From contig CM028129.1 of the NCBI GenBank assembly GCA_016271365.2, positions 1,008,071,501 to 1,008,135,500 on the forward strand: 64,000 nt of DNA. Reading direction: 5' to 3'. The translations under genes were made by a program, and so were the position numbers. How positions within the stretch are numbered: position 1 is the stretch's first letter; the number at the start of each line of letters is the position of its first letter. The notes beneath the pieces are model-generated. The model did no database searches and was not told the origin of the DNA. It worked only from the letters and a program-made list of their open reading frames with translations. This stretch comes from Neoceratodus forsteri (taxonomy: Eukaryota; Chordata; Ceratodontiformes; Ceratodontidae). Shown one piece after another: positions 33,905-43,311 of this stretch.

Positions 33905-36186
33905 TTTTAAGGGTTCATTGCCGTACACCTGGTTAGGTGCCCGTAGGCAAAGATATCTGGCCCCCCGAAGACAGAATTATCTGAGCCTGTGCATTGGGTA
34001 CGCTAGCAAGAGGTTCACAGTTTGAAACCCTCCCAAGACTGGAGACCAAAGGTTGATCTGAACTCACAAAGCAGACAAGAGGGTTACCTTGTTCTGTTAA
34101 ACTGTTTACAAGACTGGGCTTGGAGGTTGGCACTTTGGGAGTAGAGGGCTGACCTGCTGAGTGGGTTTGTGACAGAGGGTACCCCCAGAACATGTGTAAT
34201 AAAGTACCAGACTCCGACCTACATGTGTGACAAATAGGGGAAGCAGTTAGGCCCATCTTATATCTCTGGTAAGGAGTATAATACAAGTTGTGTATTGTTT
34301 TAAAGTGTATTAACCCTAAATCAACTGTACTAAATGCCTTAAATGGCATTGATCATAGTTTGTCCCAGTCCCAATCTGTGTACTTTTCCAAGGCTTGAGC
34401 CCACAACCTAACTGACTGACTAGGCTGACCCTCTGACCAATTCTGTAAATAGTTGATAAAGAGTAGATATTGAAGATGACATTCTGATGTTCCCCAAAAC
34501 AGGTCTAGTATTGTCATTAAGCTCCATGGAAAAGTCCAACTTGTTTTGTAATACTTAGATTCATAAAGGGCATACTCCCTTGGGAAGATGTCATATTTAT
34601 CCACAAGGTCAGGAAAAATAAGGAAAGTGCCATTATTTAACTTATCTTTAATTGCATATATACCTTTATGCTTCCAATTTGTTAATTAAGGGTTTACCAG
34701 ATTATAGGAAGTTTGGGTTTAGGTTAAGCTTAAGCAGGAGGCTGATTTACCTGATCTGTCTGAGAGTCAGCAAATACTTTGTTACATGATTTGAGAGGTT
34801 TAGCATAAGAGAGCCCAGGTCAGTGTCCTGTTTGTTCAAAATCTCCTTTTCAGTGTAGACCCACTCAGGTGTCTAAGTCTGCTCTGACCCTAATAGAAGC
34901 CATTTTGCCAGCTGGGATGCCCTCGCTGCTAAAAAGTACAGATAAAAATTGGGTGCCTTCAGTCCCCTTTTAGTTTTTGACCTGCATAGTTCAGAGTAAG
35001 TCACCCTATGTCTCTTGTATCTCCAGATGAATTGAGTGGCTTGGGACAAAATTACATGTATCCATCTTTTGGTTAGACTACAGGGAATCATCATAAATAA
35101 AGTACTTTGGGAAGAAGGTTCATTTTGATCTGTTCCAGTTTGCCTCATAATCACAGAGGCAGCTTGTTCCGTCTAGAAAGATCTTCATAAGCTTTTTGTC
35201 GTACACTTGCTGCATTTTTAGTTACTGTTTTTGTATGGTTTTGTATATTTTGATCCGTAGATACTCTTAGTCTTTGGCCCAAGAAATCCCTATACTGTTT
35301 TCTCCTTTATACAGTACCTGTTCAAAGGAAGAAATTTTGTCTTCCCCATATTTAGTTTGTATCCTGAAAGTTCTCCAAATTTTTGTATGTTTTGTAATAA
35401 TGGCTCTAGGGTTGTAGCTGGATCTGAGATCATTCGTGGAATATCATCTGTGTAAACCACTAGCAGGTGGTCACATTGGCCGACCCTAATAACCCTTAAT
35501 GGCTCTCTTGCCAGTAAGTCTCCTTATTAAGGGGTCGGTGGTGAGATTAAACAGTAGAGATGACAATGGGCAGCCTTGTCTGGTACACCTGCCAATCTCA
35601 AAATAAGGTGATATTACCCCATTAGTCACAACTGCAGAGGTGAAGTTCTGGTAAAGGATATGTATCCAGTTTGAGAAGGTCTTGGGGAATCCATAACGTC
35701 TGAGTGCCTCAAAGATATGAGGCCAGGCAATTCGGTTGAATGCCTTTTCAGCATTGAGTGATAAGTCTACTGGGTTTCAGATGCTTATTTGCAGCCTGCA
35801 CTATGTAGAAAAGCTTCCTTCTGTTATCGGCTGAAATTCTGCCCTTCATGACTCCCATTAGCTGTTTAGATATTAATAGGTGAATAACTGTCTCTAGCCT
35901 GTTCAAGAGGACTTTAGCTAATAGTTTGACGTTCGAATTAGAGATAGGTCTGTAGTTACCACAGTCCAGTGGGTCCTTCCCTTGTTTGTGTATGCATTAT
36001 TAGACCTTTAGTTATTTCATGTGAAAGATGACCTTCAACTGGGGTGCATTGAATACTTCTCCTAATACTGGTGCCAGCTTTTTACTGAATTTTTCTTAGA
36101 CATTAGAGGAGTACCCATCTGGCCCTGGTGCTTTATTTTTTTGTTTGATTTGTTTAATGGCTTCCACTATTCCCCCTCTGTTATTT
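33905..36186 (-). mobile_element. L1-clade LINE: RT to C-terminus
   Basis: Leftward from 36186: NNRGGIVEAIKQI and KNKAPGPDG (about 36110-36180), GNYRPISNSNVKLLAKVLLNRLE (about 35900-35960), GRISADNRRKLFYIV, a degraded palm near 35440-35560, then FIWRYKRHRVTYSELCRSKTKRGLKAPN (34940-35040), and FPREYALYESKYYKTSWTFPW (about 34510-34590). The C-terminal ICHTCRSESGTLLHMFWGYP (about 34190-34250) shows the L1 C-x2-C ... H motif. Frameshifts and stops are frequent. Its upstream half is missing: a hairpin-rich repeat begins at 36187. Confidence 0.78.
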
Positions 36187-36420
36187 GGTATCACGTTCGA
36201 GCAGTGACAGGAATACCGCAAAGACTATTACAGCAAAAAAATCTGCAGTTCACTGCAGTGGTCCCCGCTATTCCCGACACTGCTGTCTCCGGGGATATCA
36301 CCCCCTCCTTGAATCAACTCCAACTCTGAGTTGGTTATCTATAGTATGGGGGGGGTCTTCACCCCCTGCAAAAACATTTGCTTTCCTGGTTGACACAATA
36401 CCGACTGTGCTATAATAACT
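36187..36420. repeat. hairpin-rich repeat related to 19154-19462
   Basis: CAACTCCAAC ... GAGTTGG (about 36318-36336) is preceded by CCCTCCTTGAATC and followed by a GGGGGGG block. This is the same order as at 19260-19320 (CCCTCCCTGGACCAACTCC). Other palindromic pieces include TCTGCAGTTCACTGCAG. Borders are uncertain. Confidence 0.5.
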
Positions 36421-36500
36421 TAGGCAAACAGTAAAATGACACAACTGTGTATCAGATTTGGCCCTTGTTCGTGTGCCCCTTTAATTAGTGCTGCTTCACG
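36407..36500 (+). repeat. flanking repeat, left copy
   Basis: GTGCTATAATAACTTAGGCA and CAGATTTGGCCCTTGTTCGT recur inverted at 42977-43068, on the other side of DIRS copy 3. Confidence 0.7.
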
Positions 36501-36693
36501 GCTCAATTGCCTAATCCATTTAAACACTGAAAAGGGTAGAACACCTCCTCTGCACGTTTATCCTTCGTGGACTTTGGCATATTTTTTACTTTTTATTCTG
36601 CAACATTTTACCTGTGAACAAGCTATAAGCATACCTGGTACTTAGAGTTCCACAGAAAGCCGGTAGCTGAAGGCTAATTTCATGCTGCTTGAT

Positions 36694-36900
36694 TCTAACC
36701 CCAGGAATCACTCATAATGATTAAACTTAATGCAGTCAGCCTCCTGTGTTGAACTGCCCGGTGAAATGGAATTGTATGCAAATTATGGAATTCTCAATTG
36801 GCTCATGCCACTTTCAAGCTGCTGCCCTAGCAACTGTTGCACTCTGAGTGCTTCAGATTCTTTACTCCACCTGCCTAGTAAGGACCTCACGGAGAGCTCT
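36694..36900 (+). repeat. DIRS copy 3 left inverted terminal repeat
   Basis: Pairs with 42665-42850 (AATTGGCTCATGCCAC, GCAACTGTTGCACTCTGAGTG). Its outermost 12-15 bases are not part of the inverted repeat. Confidence 0.9.
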
Positions 36901-37309
36901 CCTTGAACTGTCTTCAGAATAAAGTTTATCTGTGGATAAGTACTGAATTTTTGTTTAATTTTCAATTGCTGCCTTAGAAACATTTAGTGTATTTTATTAG
37001 TGTTATAGTAGTTTTCCGTCTTTATTCACAGTTCACTCATGGTTCCTTGGAACTGAGGGTTCCACGTCTATTTGGGAGGGTTTTTACCTCAGTTTTGCTC
37101 TATTTTATACATTTAGCGATCTATTGCTTGAAGTGCTTTATTTTTGTTTAAATTTCTGTATTTTATCTGTTCCTTTTTCTTCAGGAACCGAATAGCGATC
37201 AGTTCCAGGAACCATTAGCGGTAGTTCTATTTAAAGAACCTCCGGTTCCGAGGTATTTTAAATAACCTTTTTTTGTGAAGTAATCTTTTTGTCTATCAGT
37301 TTCAGAGGT

Positions 37310-38705
37310 CCATTTAGATAAACCTAAAAAACGCACAGGACCCACAGGTTTTAGATGTTGCGAGTCTTGTGGGCAACTTATAGCAAAAGCAGACAGACAT
37401 TCTCTATGTATTTCTTGTTTCGGTACTAGTCATATGTTTGCCAATTGTGATATTTATAAGACCTTTTGCCCTAAACATTAAAGAAAAGGTCTAAGATTTT
37501 AGAAGAGATGGCTTCTGTTTCTGCTTCTAGTGTAAATAATTCTGCTTCTTCCTCTTCCCACAAAAAGGATGGAAGTAAAGCCAAGGATCCTGATGAGAGT
37601 TCAGATAAACCTGAACAAGGTAAAGCAAAAAGGGCTTTGGAAACAGGCTCTGAACCTGTTCCATTAAGGAAAAAGCATAAAGAAAAACATGTCACTGCGC
37701 CTCCGGCCAAGAAGGCTAAGGAGCTCCCAGCAGACAAACATATTATGCAGTCGGCTGAGGATGCTACAAAAGGCACTTCAAGTGCTACAAGCCCTACAGG
37801 GTGCAATCCCAGTTCCTACACCCCCAGCAAGGCAGGGAATGCTGGAAGTGTTTGGGGAGGAGGAGGTTGATTTGGAAGGGGAACCTATAGATCCAGAGGT
37901 TTCCCCTGAGCAAGAATTCGAGTCCCCTCCTAGGGGCCCTGAGGAATACTCCTCCCACTATGCCTTTGTCAAGAGCATGGTGGAAACTCTGAATCTCCTT
38001 CTTCAGGAAACAGAAGAGGATATGGAGGAGGCAGATTTTCTGGACATGATGGGGTTAACACCCACTAAATGTCTGCTTCTCCCCATGCATAAGTCTTTAA
38101 AAAGGCTGCACTACAGATTTTTAAAACTCCAACCTCTATTCCTGGTGTGGATAAAAAAGCTGACAAGAGATATCAGCTTGACAGAGCTACAGCTGATTTT
38201 CTTTTAACTCGTCCTGATCCTGAGGGAGTAGTACAAGCTGCTGCCTGTGACAAGGCCAGGATCTCCTTGGCTACCCAGCCACCAGACAAAGACTCAAGAA
38301 AAATGGATGCTATGGGGAAGAAAGGGTACATGGCTGCCTCTTTATTAGTTAGGCAGGCTAATTACATGGCATATTCAGTGCAGTACCAAAAAAGCTCTGT
38401 GGAACTCGGTTCTAGCTTTGACTGATAAGGTTCCAGGTAAAGTGGCTGTAGACTTACAGGATATAGCAAGCGCTGCACTTCATGGTTCCAAGTACCAATT
38501 TCATATGGCAGTGGATGCCAATGATGCTTCATCCAGGTTAATGGCTTTGTCTGTTTCACTTAGGACGTTCGCTTGGCTTAGAGCCACCAACCTGTCTTTT
38601 GACACACAGGCTAAAACAATGGATTTTCCCCTGGAAAACAACTCTTTGTTTGGGGATAAGACAGAGGCATATATGAAGAAGGTGGAGGAAATAAATCCAC
38701 CTATC
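37310..38705 (+). pseudogene. gag: DIRS Gag, copy 3 (frameshifted)
   Basis: 37340-37470 reads GFRCCESCGQLIAKADRHSLCISCFGTSHMFANCD, the family Cys/His cluster; the last Cys of C-x2-C is Tyr (CDIY). Then come a Ser- and Lys-rich frame from 37508 (KKHKEKHVTAPPAKKAKELPADK) and, in a shifted frame, acidic PIDPEVSPEQEFESPP, FVKSMVETLNLLLQETEEDMEEADFLDMMGLTPTK. After two more shifts DKRYQLDRATADFLL leads to MALSVSLRTFAWLRATNLSFDTQAKTMDFPLENNSLFG (38539-38655), the conserved Gag C-terminal domain. At least three frameshifts. It would be the packaging protein. Confidence 0.87.
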
Positions 38706-38979
38706 TGAGCAATTCCAAAGATAGGCCTTCCACCTTTTACAGACCCCAGATTAGGGGAGGTAGGGGTAGGGGGTTCTTAACCCAGACCTTTCTTGCAAGT
38801 GCAGGCCCCTCAGCCTCAACAGCAGGCCAGAGGTTATTTTAGAAGAAGGGGCAGGAGAGCCATGAGAAGAATGGCCCCTGCACCACAGATTCAGGCACTG
38901 CGCACTCAGAACCCCTGACAGGCTAGTGCAGGTCGCATCCCCTATTTCAGGACCACCAGTGGGTGGCAGGCTGGCTCAC

Positions 38980-40522
38980 TACCTTCACGCTTGGCATTCC
39001 ATCACCACAGACAAGTGGGTGTTGGAGGTAGTGAGCTAGGGCCTGGCACTCAGTTTCAAATCACTTCCAAAGCTGAGAACAAGAACCTTTGCTCCATCAA
39101 CAACTGCACACAGGAGTCTGTTTGAGGCAGAGGTAAAGCATCTACTGGCAATCAAAGCGGTAGTGGTAGTGCCTTTGATAAGCTGTGGCAAAGGTTTTTA
39201 TTCCAGGCACTTCCTTCTAAGGAAGAAAAATGGGGATTGGTGACTTATTTTGGATCCAAGACTTCTGAACAAGTACATTTTGAAACCAAGGTTCAAAATG
39301 ATCACTCTTGCAATAATCATTCCGTCATTGCAAAAGGGAGACTGGCTAGCCTCCCTAGATTTAAATGATGCTTATTTCCACATTTCCATCAGACCATCTC
39401 ACAGAAAATTCTTGAAATTCAGGCTGGCATCAGGCCATTATCAGTTTGCAGCTCTCCCTTTTGGCTAACTTCGGCGCCAAGAGTTTTTACAAAGTGCCCA
39501 TCAGTGGTGGTAGAATTTTTGAGGAAACAAGGGTAACAGTCTTCCCCTATCTGGACGACTGGTTAGTAGGACAGTCCCTGGAGCATGGATCACAGTCACT
39601 GGCACTAACAAAATCTACACTAGCGTCCCTGGGATTTCTGATCAACGAACAGAAATTTCAGCAGGTACCACTCCAGGTGCTGGAGTTTATTGAAGCAGAA
39701 TTAAACACCAGACAAGGCAGAGCCTTCCTGCCACATGACAGGGTGACAAGCATTCTGCGGATTGCAAAATCCTTTGTGTCCGGGAGACCCAAACCAGCCA
39801 GAAAATTTCTCAGGCTGCTGGGCCACATGGCATCTACCACTGCAGTGGTAATGGGCTCCAGGTTTCAGATGAGAGATATTCAGTTCCATCTCAGACAGTA
39901 CTGATCTCAAAGGACGGATCCTATGTCCAAAGTGGTTCCAGTCACAAAAAGCTTAGTCCAAGCTTTACAATGGTGGCTGGACGAGCACAACCTCAGAGTG
40001 GGTGTACCTTTTATTAGGGAACACCCCTCAGTAATCTTCACAACAGATGCCTCACTTCTAGGTTAGGGGGCACACATGTTGGAGCACACAACAAGTGGCA
40101 CATGGTCCTCATAAGAGTCTCTGCACATAAATCTCTTGGAACTCAGGGCCATTTACCTGGCTCTAAAAGCATTTGCTCCTTACCTGCAAAACAAGGTGGT
40201 GCAAGTCAGAACAGACAACACCACAACCATGTATTACATCAACAAGCAAGGAGGTACCAGGTCAGATCTGCTGTGCACAGAAGCAATGAGATTGTGGTCC
40301 CTGGTATACTCCATGGGAGTATCCCTGTCAGCCATACACCTTCCAGGGAAGGACAATGTATTGGCAGACTCTCTCAGCAGGATAAGTCAAGATAACCACG
40401 AGTGGTGCCTGAATGCTCAGGTACTTAGTACAATTTTCAGGAAATGGGGCATTCCAGAGTGGATCTCTTTGCCTCCACAGAAAACCACCAGCTTCCAATG
40501 CACTGTTGCAGGCCTCCTCTAA
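38980..40522 (+). pseudogene. pol: DIRS reverse transcriptase-RNase H, copy 3
   Basis: RT blocks in order: KGFYSRHFLLRKKNGDW (about 39190-39240), LDPRLLNKYILKPRFKMITLA (39250-39310), DWLASLDLNDAYFHISIRPSHRKFLKF (39340-39420), GHYQFAALPFG (39435-39468), then a shift, and FPYLDDWLVG with YLDD codons from 39548. RNase H: TTDASLLG (about 40045), LLELRAIYLALKAF (40130-40175), VQVRTDNTTTMYYINKQGG (40200-40256) and GKDNVLADSLSRIS (40345-40390). All four acidic positions of RNase H appear present. A frameshift after LPFG and a stop just after TTDASLLG break the frame. The YLDD palm, in place of YADD or YMDD, is a DIRS feature. Confidence 0.88.
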
Positions 40523-40746
40523 GGGGCACAGTTCCCCTGGATGCCATGGCCCTGGATTGGACAGGGAGGTTTCTGTATGCATTCCCACCCTTTCCTATGA
40601 TATTCAGGACCCTACTGAAATTGAGGTCCCAACCAGCAAAAATGATACTGGTGGCTCTGGATTGGGCGAGACAGCACTGGTACTCTCTTCTAGTGTGTCT
40701 GTCAGTGGTTCACCTATCCACCTGCCCAGGAGGCACAACCTGTTAA
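40444..40746 (+). pseudogene. Dam-like region between RNase H and recombinase, copy 3
   Basis: The frame reads VDLFASTENHQLP, PLDAMALDWTGRFLYAFPPF and KMILVALDWARQHWYSLL. The position between RNase H and recombinase, and the pattern DLFA ... W ... (Y)xFPPF ... W, fit the Dam-type methyltransferase-like domain described for DIRS elements. The PPF would correspond to its (D/N)PP(Y/F) motif. Whether it ever methylates adenine is unknown. The join to the upstream RNase H frame is broken. Confidence 0.55.
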
Positions 40747-40801
40747 CCTCCTCACAGGGCAGGATCCTGCACCCCAATCTCAAATCACTGAGACTCGAGG
40801 C

Positions 40802-41830
40802 ATGGCTCTCGAAGACTTAGAATTTGCTAACCTTAACCTGTCAGAACAGGTGCTGACAATTCTTGGGGGTTCCAGGAAGCCGTCTACTAAGAAGACATAT
40901 TCCTCTAAGTGGAAAAGATTTGCTATATGGTGCACAGGTCAGGGTGTGACCCCTGTCAGGGCTAATTTGTCTATTCTTCTAGATTATCTTACACATTTAC
41001 ATTCCTTAGGTCTGAAGCCTTCTACCCTCAAGGTCCACTTAGCTTCACTCTCTGCTTACCTGTCAGTTGGTAAGGAGAGGTCTATGGCCTCTCATCCAGT
41101 ATTTAGAAAATATTTTAAAGGCCTTAATCTTCTGCACTCTCCCATGAGGGAACCAGTTCCTGCCTGGAATCTAAATGTTTGCATTGCTAAACTCATGGAT
41201 GCACCATTCGAACCCATGGCAACTGCAGATTTGAAGTATGTCACTTGGAAAACTGTTTTCCTGGTTGCCATTACTTCAGCCAGAAGTATCAGTAATTTAC
41301 AAGCCCTGTGCTCAGATGTGGACTGCATCTCATTCCACAGGGACAAGGTGGTCCTTAGGACAAATAGAAAATTTCTTCCCAAGGTGGTGTCTGATTTTCA
41401 CTTGAATCAGTCTATCACTCTACCTGTCGTCTTTACAGACAACTTCAGTTCTCCAGAAAGGAGACTTCACTCCCTTGATGTCAAAAGGGCACTTAGCCAC
41501 TACATTGACAGAACCAAGTCTTACAGGGCAGGTCAATCACAGCTCTTCCTCACATATGATGAAATTGGTAAGGGCAGAGCTGCAACCAAACGTACAATTG
41601 CTCGCTGGATAGTAGCATGTAAACAGGTTCCTCTGGGCCTGAATGCGCACTCCACCAGGGGCACAGCTGCTTCAGTGGCAGCTTCAAGAGAAATTCCACT
41701 ACTGGAAATCTGCAAAGCAGCTATCTGGAAATCGGTACACACCTTCACAAAGCATTATAGCCTGGACTTACAAGCCAGAGGTGATGCTAGGTTTGGTACA
41801 GCAGTACTGCAGAGTCTGTTTCCTAAATAG
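40802..41830 (+). CDS. DIRS tyrosine recombinase, 342 aa, uninterrupted
   Basis: One open frame from ATG 40802 to TAG 41828-41830. Residues 1-110 form the core-binding part (STKKTYSSKWKRFAIWC, LDYLTHLHSLGLKPSTLKVHLASLSAYLS). Residues 120-342 are the catalytic part. The H-x-x-R motif is His283-Arg286 (HSTRGTAAS), and the nucleophile is Tyr319 in FTKHYSLD. Box I reads SARSISNLQAL: the position before ISxL, Arg in copies 1 and 2 (RISEL), is Ser162 here, so the first catalytic Arg may be lost. The enzyme would close and integrate the circular cDNA. It is the longest intact TE protein frame in the window and may start further upstream in the polyprotein. Confidence 0.92.
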   Translation: MALEDLEFANLNLSEQVLTILGGSRKPSTKKTYSSKWKRFAIWCTGQGVTPVRANLSILLDYLTHLHSLGLKPSTLKVHLASLSAYLSVGKERSMASHPVFRKYFKGLNLLHSPMREPVPAWNLNVCIAKLMDAPFEPMATADLKYVTWKTVFLVAITSARSISNLQALCSDVDCISFHRDKVVLRTNRKFLPKVVSDFHLNQSITLPVVFTDNFSSPERRLHSLDVKRALSHYIDRTKSYRAGQSQLFLTYDEIGKGRAATKRTIARWIVACKQVPLGLNAHSTRGTAASVAASREIPLLEICKAAIWKSVHTFTKHYSLDLQARGDARFGTAVLQSLFPK

Positions 41831-41868
41831 GTTCTCTGCCCAACCTCCAAAGGTACTGCTTTGGTAGT

Positions 41869-41965
41869 CTGCATTAAGTTTAATCATAATGAGTGATTCC
41901 TGGGGTTAGAAGAAAAAATTACTCACCATAGTAATCTTGTTTCTTCAAAGGGATCACTCATAATT
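41869..41965 (+). repeat. DIRS copy 3 internal complementary region
   Basis: CTGCATTAAGTTTAATCATAATG ... CCTGGGGTTAGA (as read) complements the left edge at 36694-36745. AGAAAAAATTACTCACC ... AGGGATCACTC complements the right edge at 42820-42870. Each arm differs from its partner by only a few bases. Confidence 0.92.
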
Positions 41966-42029
41966 AAAAACCCTCCCTACCTCCCCTACTAGAACCTATA
42001 AAAGTTGCTCTGCATCCCTGCATTATTTT

Positions 42030-42481
42030 AATTTTTTTAATTTATTCAAATCTAGGATTACAATACCTTTGAGCCGAGGCTGTTTTACAAAGGTTCCACG
42101 TCAGTGTGTGCAACAGGCATCATTTTTAGTTACAAACATGTAGTCATTAACATACTGTACAGACATATAATGAGCAAGACAAGGGAAGGAAGGGGGTGGG
42201 TGGTGGGGAAGTGAGGTGTAGGAGATCGAGGGAAGGAGGTGCAGGGGTAAGGGAGTATGGGAGGTGGTTGGGGCGGGGAGGTGGGTGAGGGGTGGAGAAC
42301 AGTGCAGCCAGGGGCCTTGTCAAGGGAGTATGACAGGTAAGGTGCTAGGGGTGCAAAGACTGATTGTAAGTGCTGGGTGCTGGGGCATTTGCAGCTGGAA
42401 CGGTGGAAATGTTAAGATGGGCAGTTGCAGGATACAAGCAGTGAGAGGCGCAGCTTGGACTTGAAGAGGCCGAGTGTTGGA
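42030..42481 (-). mobile_element. Rex1-like LINE 3' tail inside DIRS copy 3
   Basis: It opens on the plus strand with a T-rich run, then ACAATACCTTTGAGCCG and TTTTACAAAGGTTCCACG (42060-42102), the shared terminal hairpin. The G-rich remainder is 3' UTR. GCATTA at 42020-42025 and 42482-42487 may be the target duplication. Confidence 0.75.
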
Positions 42482-42664
42482 GCATTAGGGTGTTTTTTCT
42501 TTTCTCATATATAGGCTAAGGTAGAGACTCGCTTTGTTTAACCAGTTGGTGTCCAGGTGGTCTTAAAGTTTCTTAGGTTTGTTGGTTAAGGATGTTTTGA
42601 CCTGAAAGGGCAAAAATGTTATTTAATGTTGTTAATTTTAGCTAGTGGGTTTTTTACTCAGTTA

Positions 42665-42870
42665 GGCTCCGTAAGAACCTGAAGCACTCAGAGTGCAACA
42701 GTTGCTAAGGCAGCAGTTTGAAAGTGGCATGAGCCAATTGAGAATTCCATAATTTGCATAAAATTCCATTTCTCAGGGCAGTTCAACACAGGACGCTGAC
42801 TGCATTAAGTTTAATCATAATGAGTGATCCCTTTGAAGAAACAAGATCACTATGGTGAGTAATTTTTTCT
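42665..42870 (-). repeat. DIRS copy 3 right inverted terminal repeat
   Basis: Reverse complement of the left repeat. It extends about 35 bases further outward, ending TATGGTGAGTAATTTTTTCT, as is usual for the asymmetric DIRS ends. Confidence 0.9.
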
Positions 42871-42976
42871 TTCTTGCTGCGTAGTTGCTTCTTCAATTCA
42901 AACAAGCTACCAGTGTCCATGTTGTACGTGCTTACGTTTCGGAGCACAATTGCCCAGTCAAACTGCTCCGAAATGT

Positions 42977-43068
42977 GAAGCAACACTAATTCAAGGGGCA
43001 TACGAACAAGGGCCAAATCTGTACCGTTTTATCATTTACTGACTGACTGCCTAAGTTATTACAGCACT
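42977..43068 (-). repeat. flanking repeat, right copy (inverted)
   Basis: Reverse complement of 36407-36500 at roughly 80% by eye (CCAAATCTG, GCCTAAGTTATTACAGCAC). Confidence 0.7.
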
Positions 43069-43174
43069 TGGAAACAGTACATAAGTTTAAAGTATCCATA
43101 ATTTATGGTGTGCATAAAACCCTTAGTTTTCCCTGTTAAAAGGGCGTGTGAGCACGCATCAAAACGCATACCAC

Positions 43175-43301
43175 GCAACAATCTATATAATTCAATTTAG
43201 CTTTCCTAATGGTAAAAACAGCTTCGTTTCTTAGTCTCATCATACTTCATTTTGACCTTGGACCACACATACTATGCAACAATCTATATAATTCAATTTA
43301 G
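43175..43301 (+). repeat. 26-bp direct repeat pair, 101 bp apart
   Basis: GCAACAATCTATATAATTCA followed by ATTTAG occurs at 43175-43200 and again at 43276-43301, perfectly conserved. The second copy adjoins the LINE tail. Confidence 0.85.
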
Positions 43302-43311
43302 TTTTTAGTTT

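Larger units (their letters stand above)
36694..42870 (+). mobile_element. DIRS-like retrotransposon, copy 3 (structurally complete)
   Basis: About 6.18 kb from TCTAACCCCAGG to GAGTAATTTTTTCT. The edges are fixed by the internal complementary region, which reads CCTGGGGTTAGA|AGAAAAAATTACTC, the reverse complement of the right edge joined to the left edge. In order: left repeat, leader, Gag, RT-RNase H, Dam-like region, an uninterrupted tyrosine recombinase frame, internal complementary region, a LINE tail (42030-42481) and right repeat. No flanking duplication is seen, as expected for recombinase-mediated integration. Gag and RT carry frameshifts, so the copy is not autonomous. Confidence 0.93.

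Noticed and set aside
42783..43016. 77-codon minus-strand open frame
   Set aside because: It runs across the DIRS right repeat into the flanking repeat, so it cannot be one gene.
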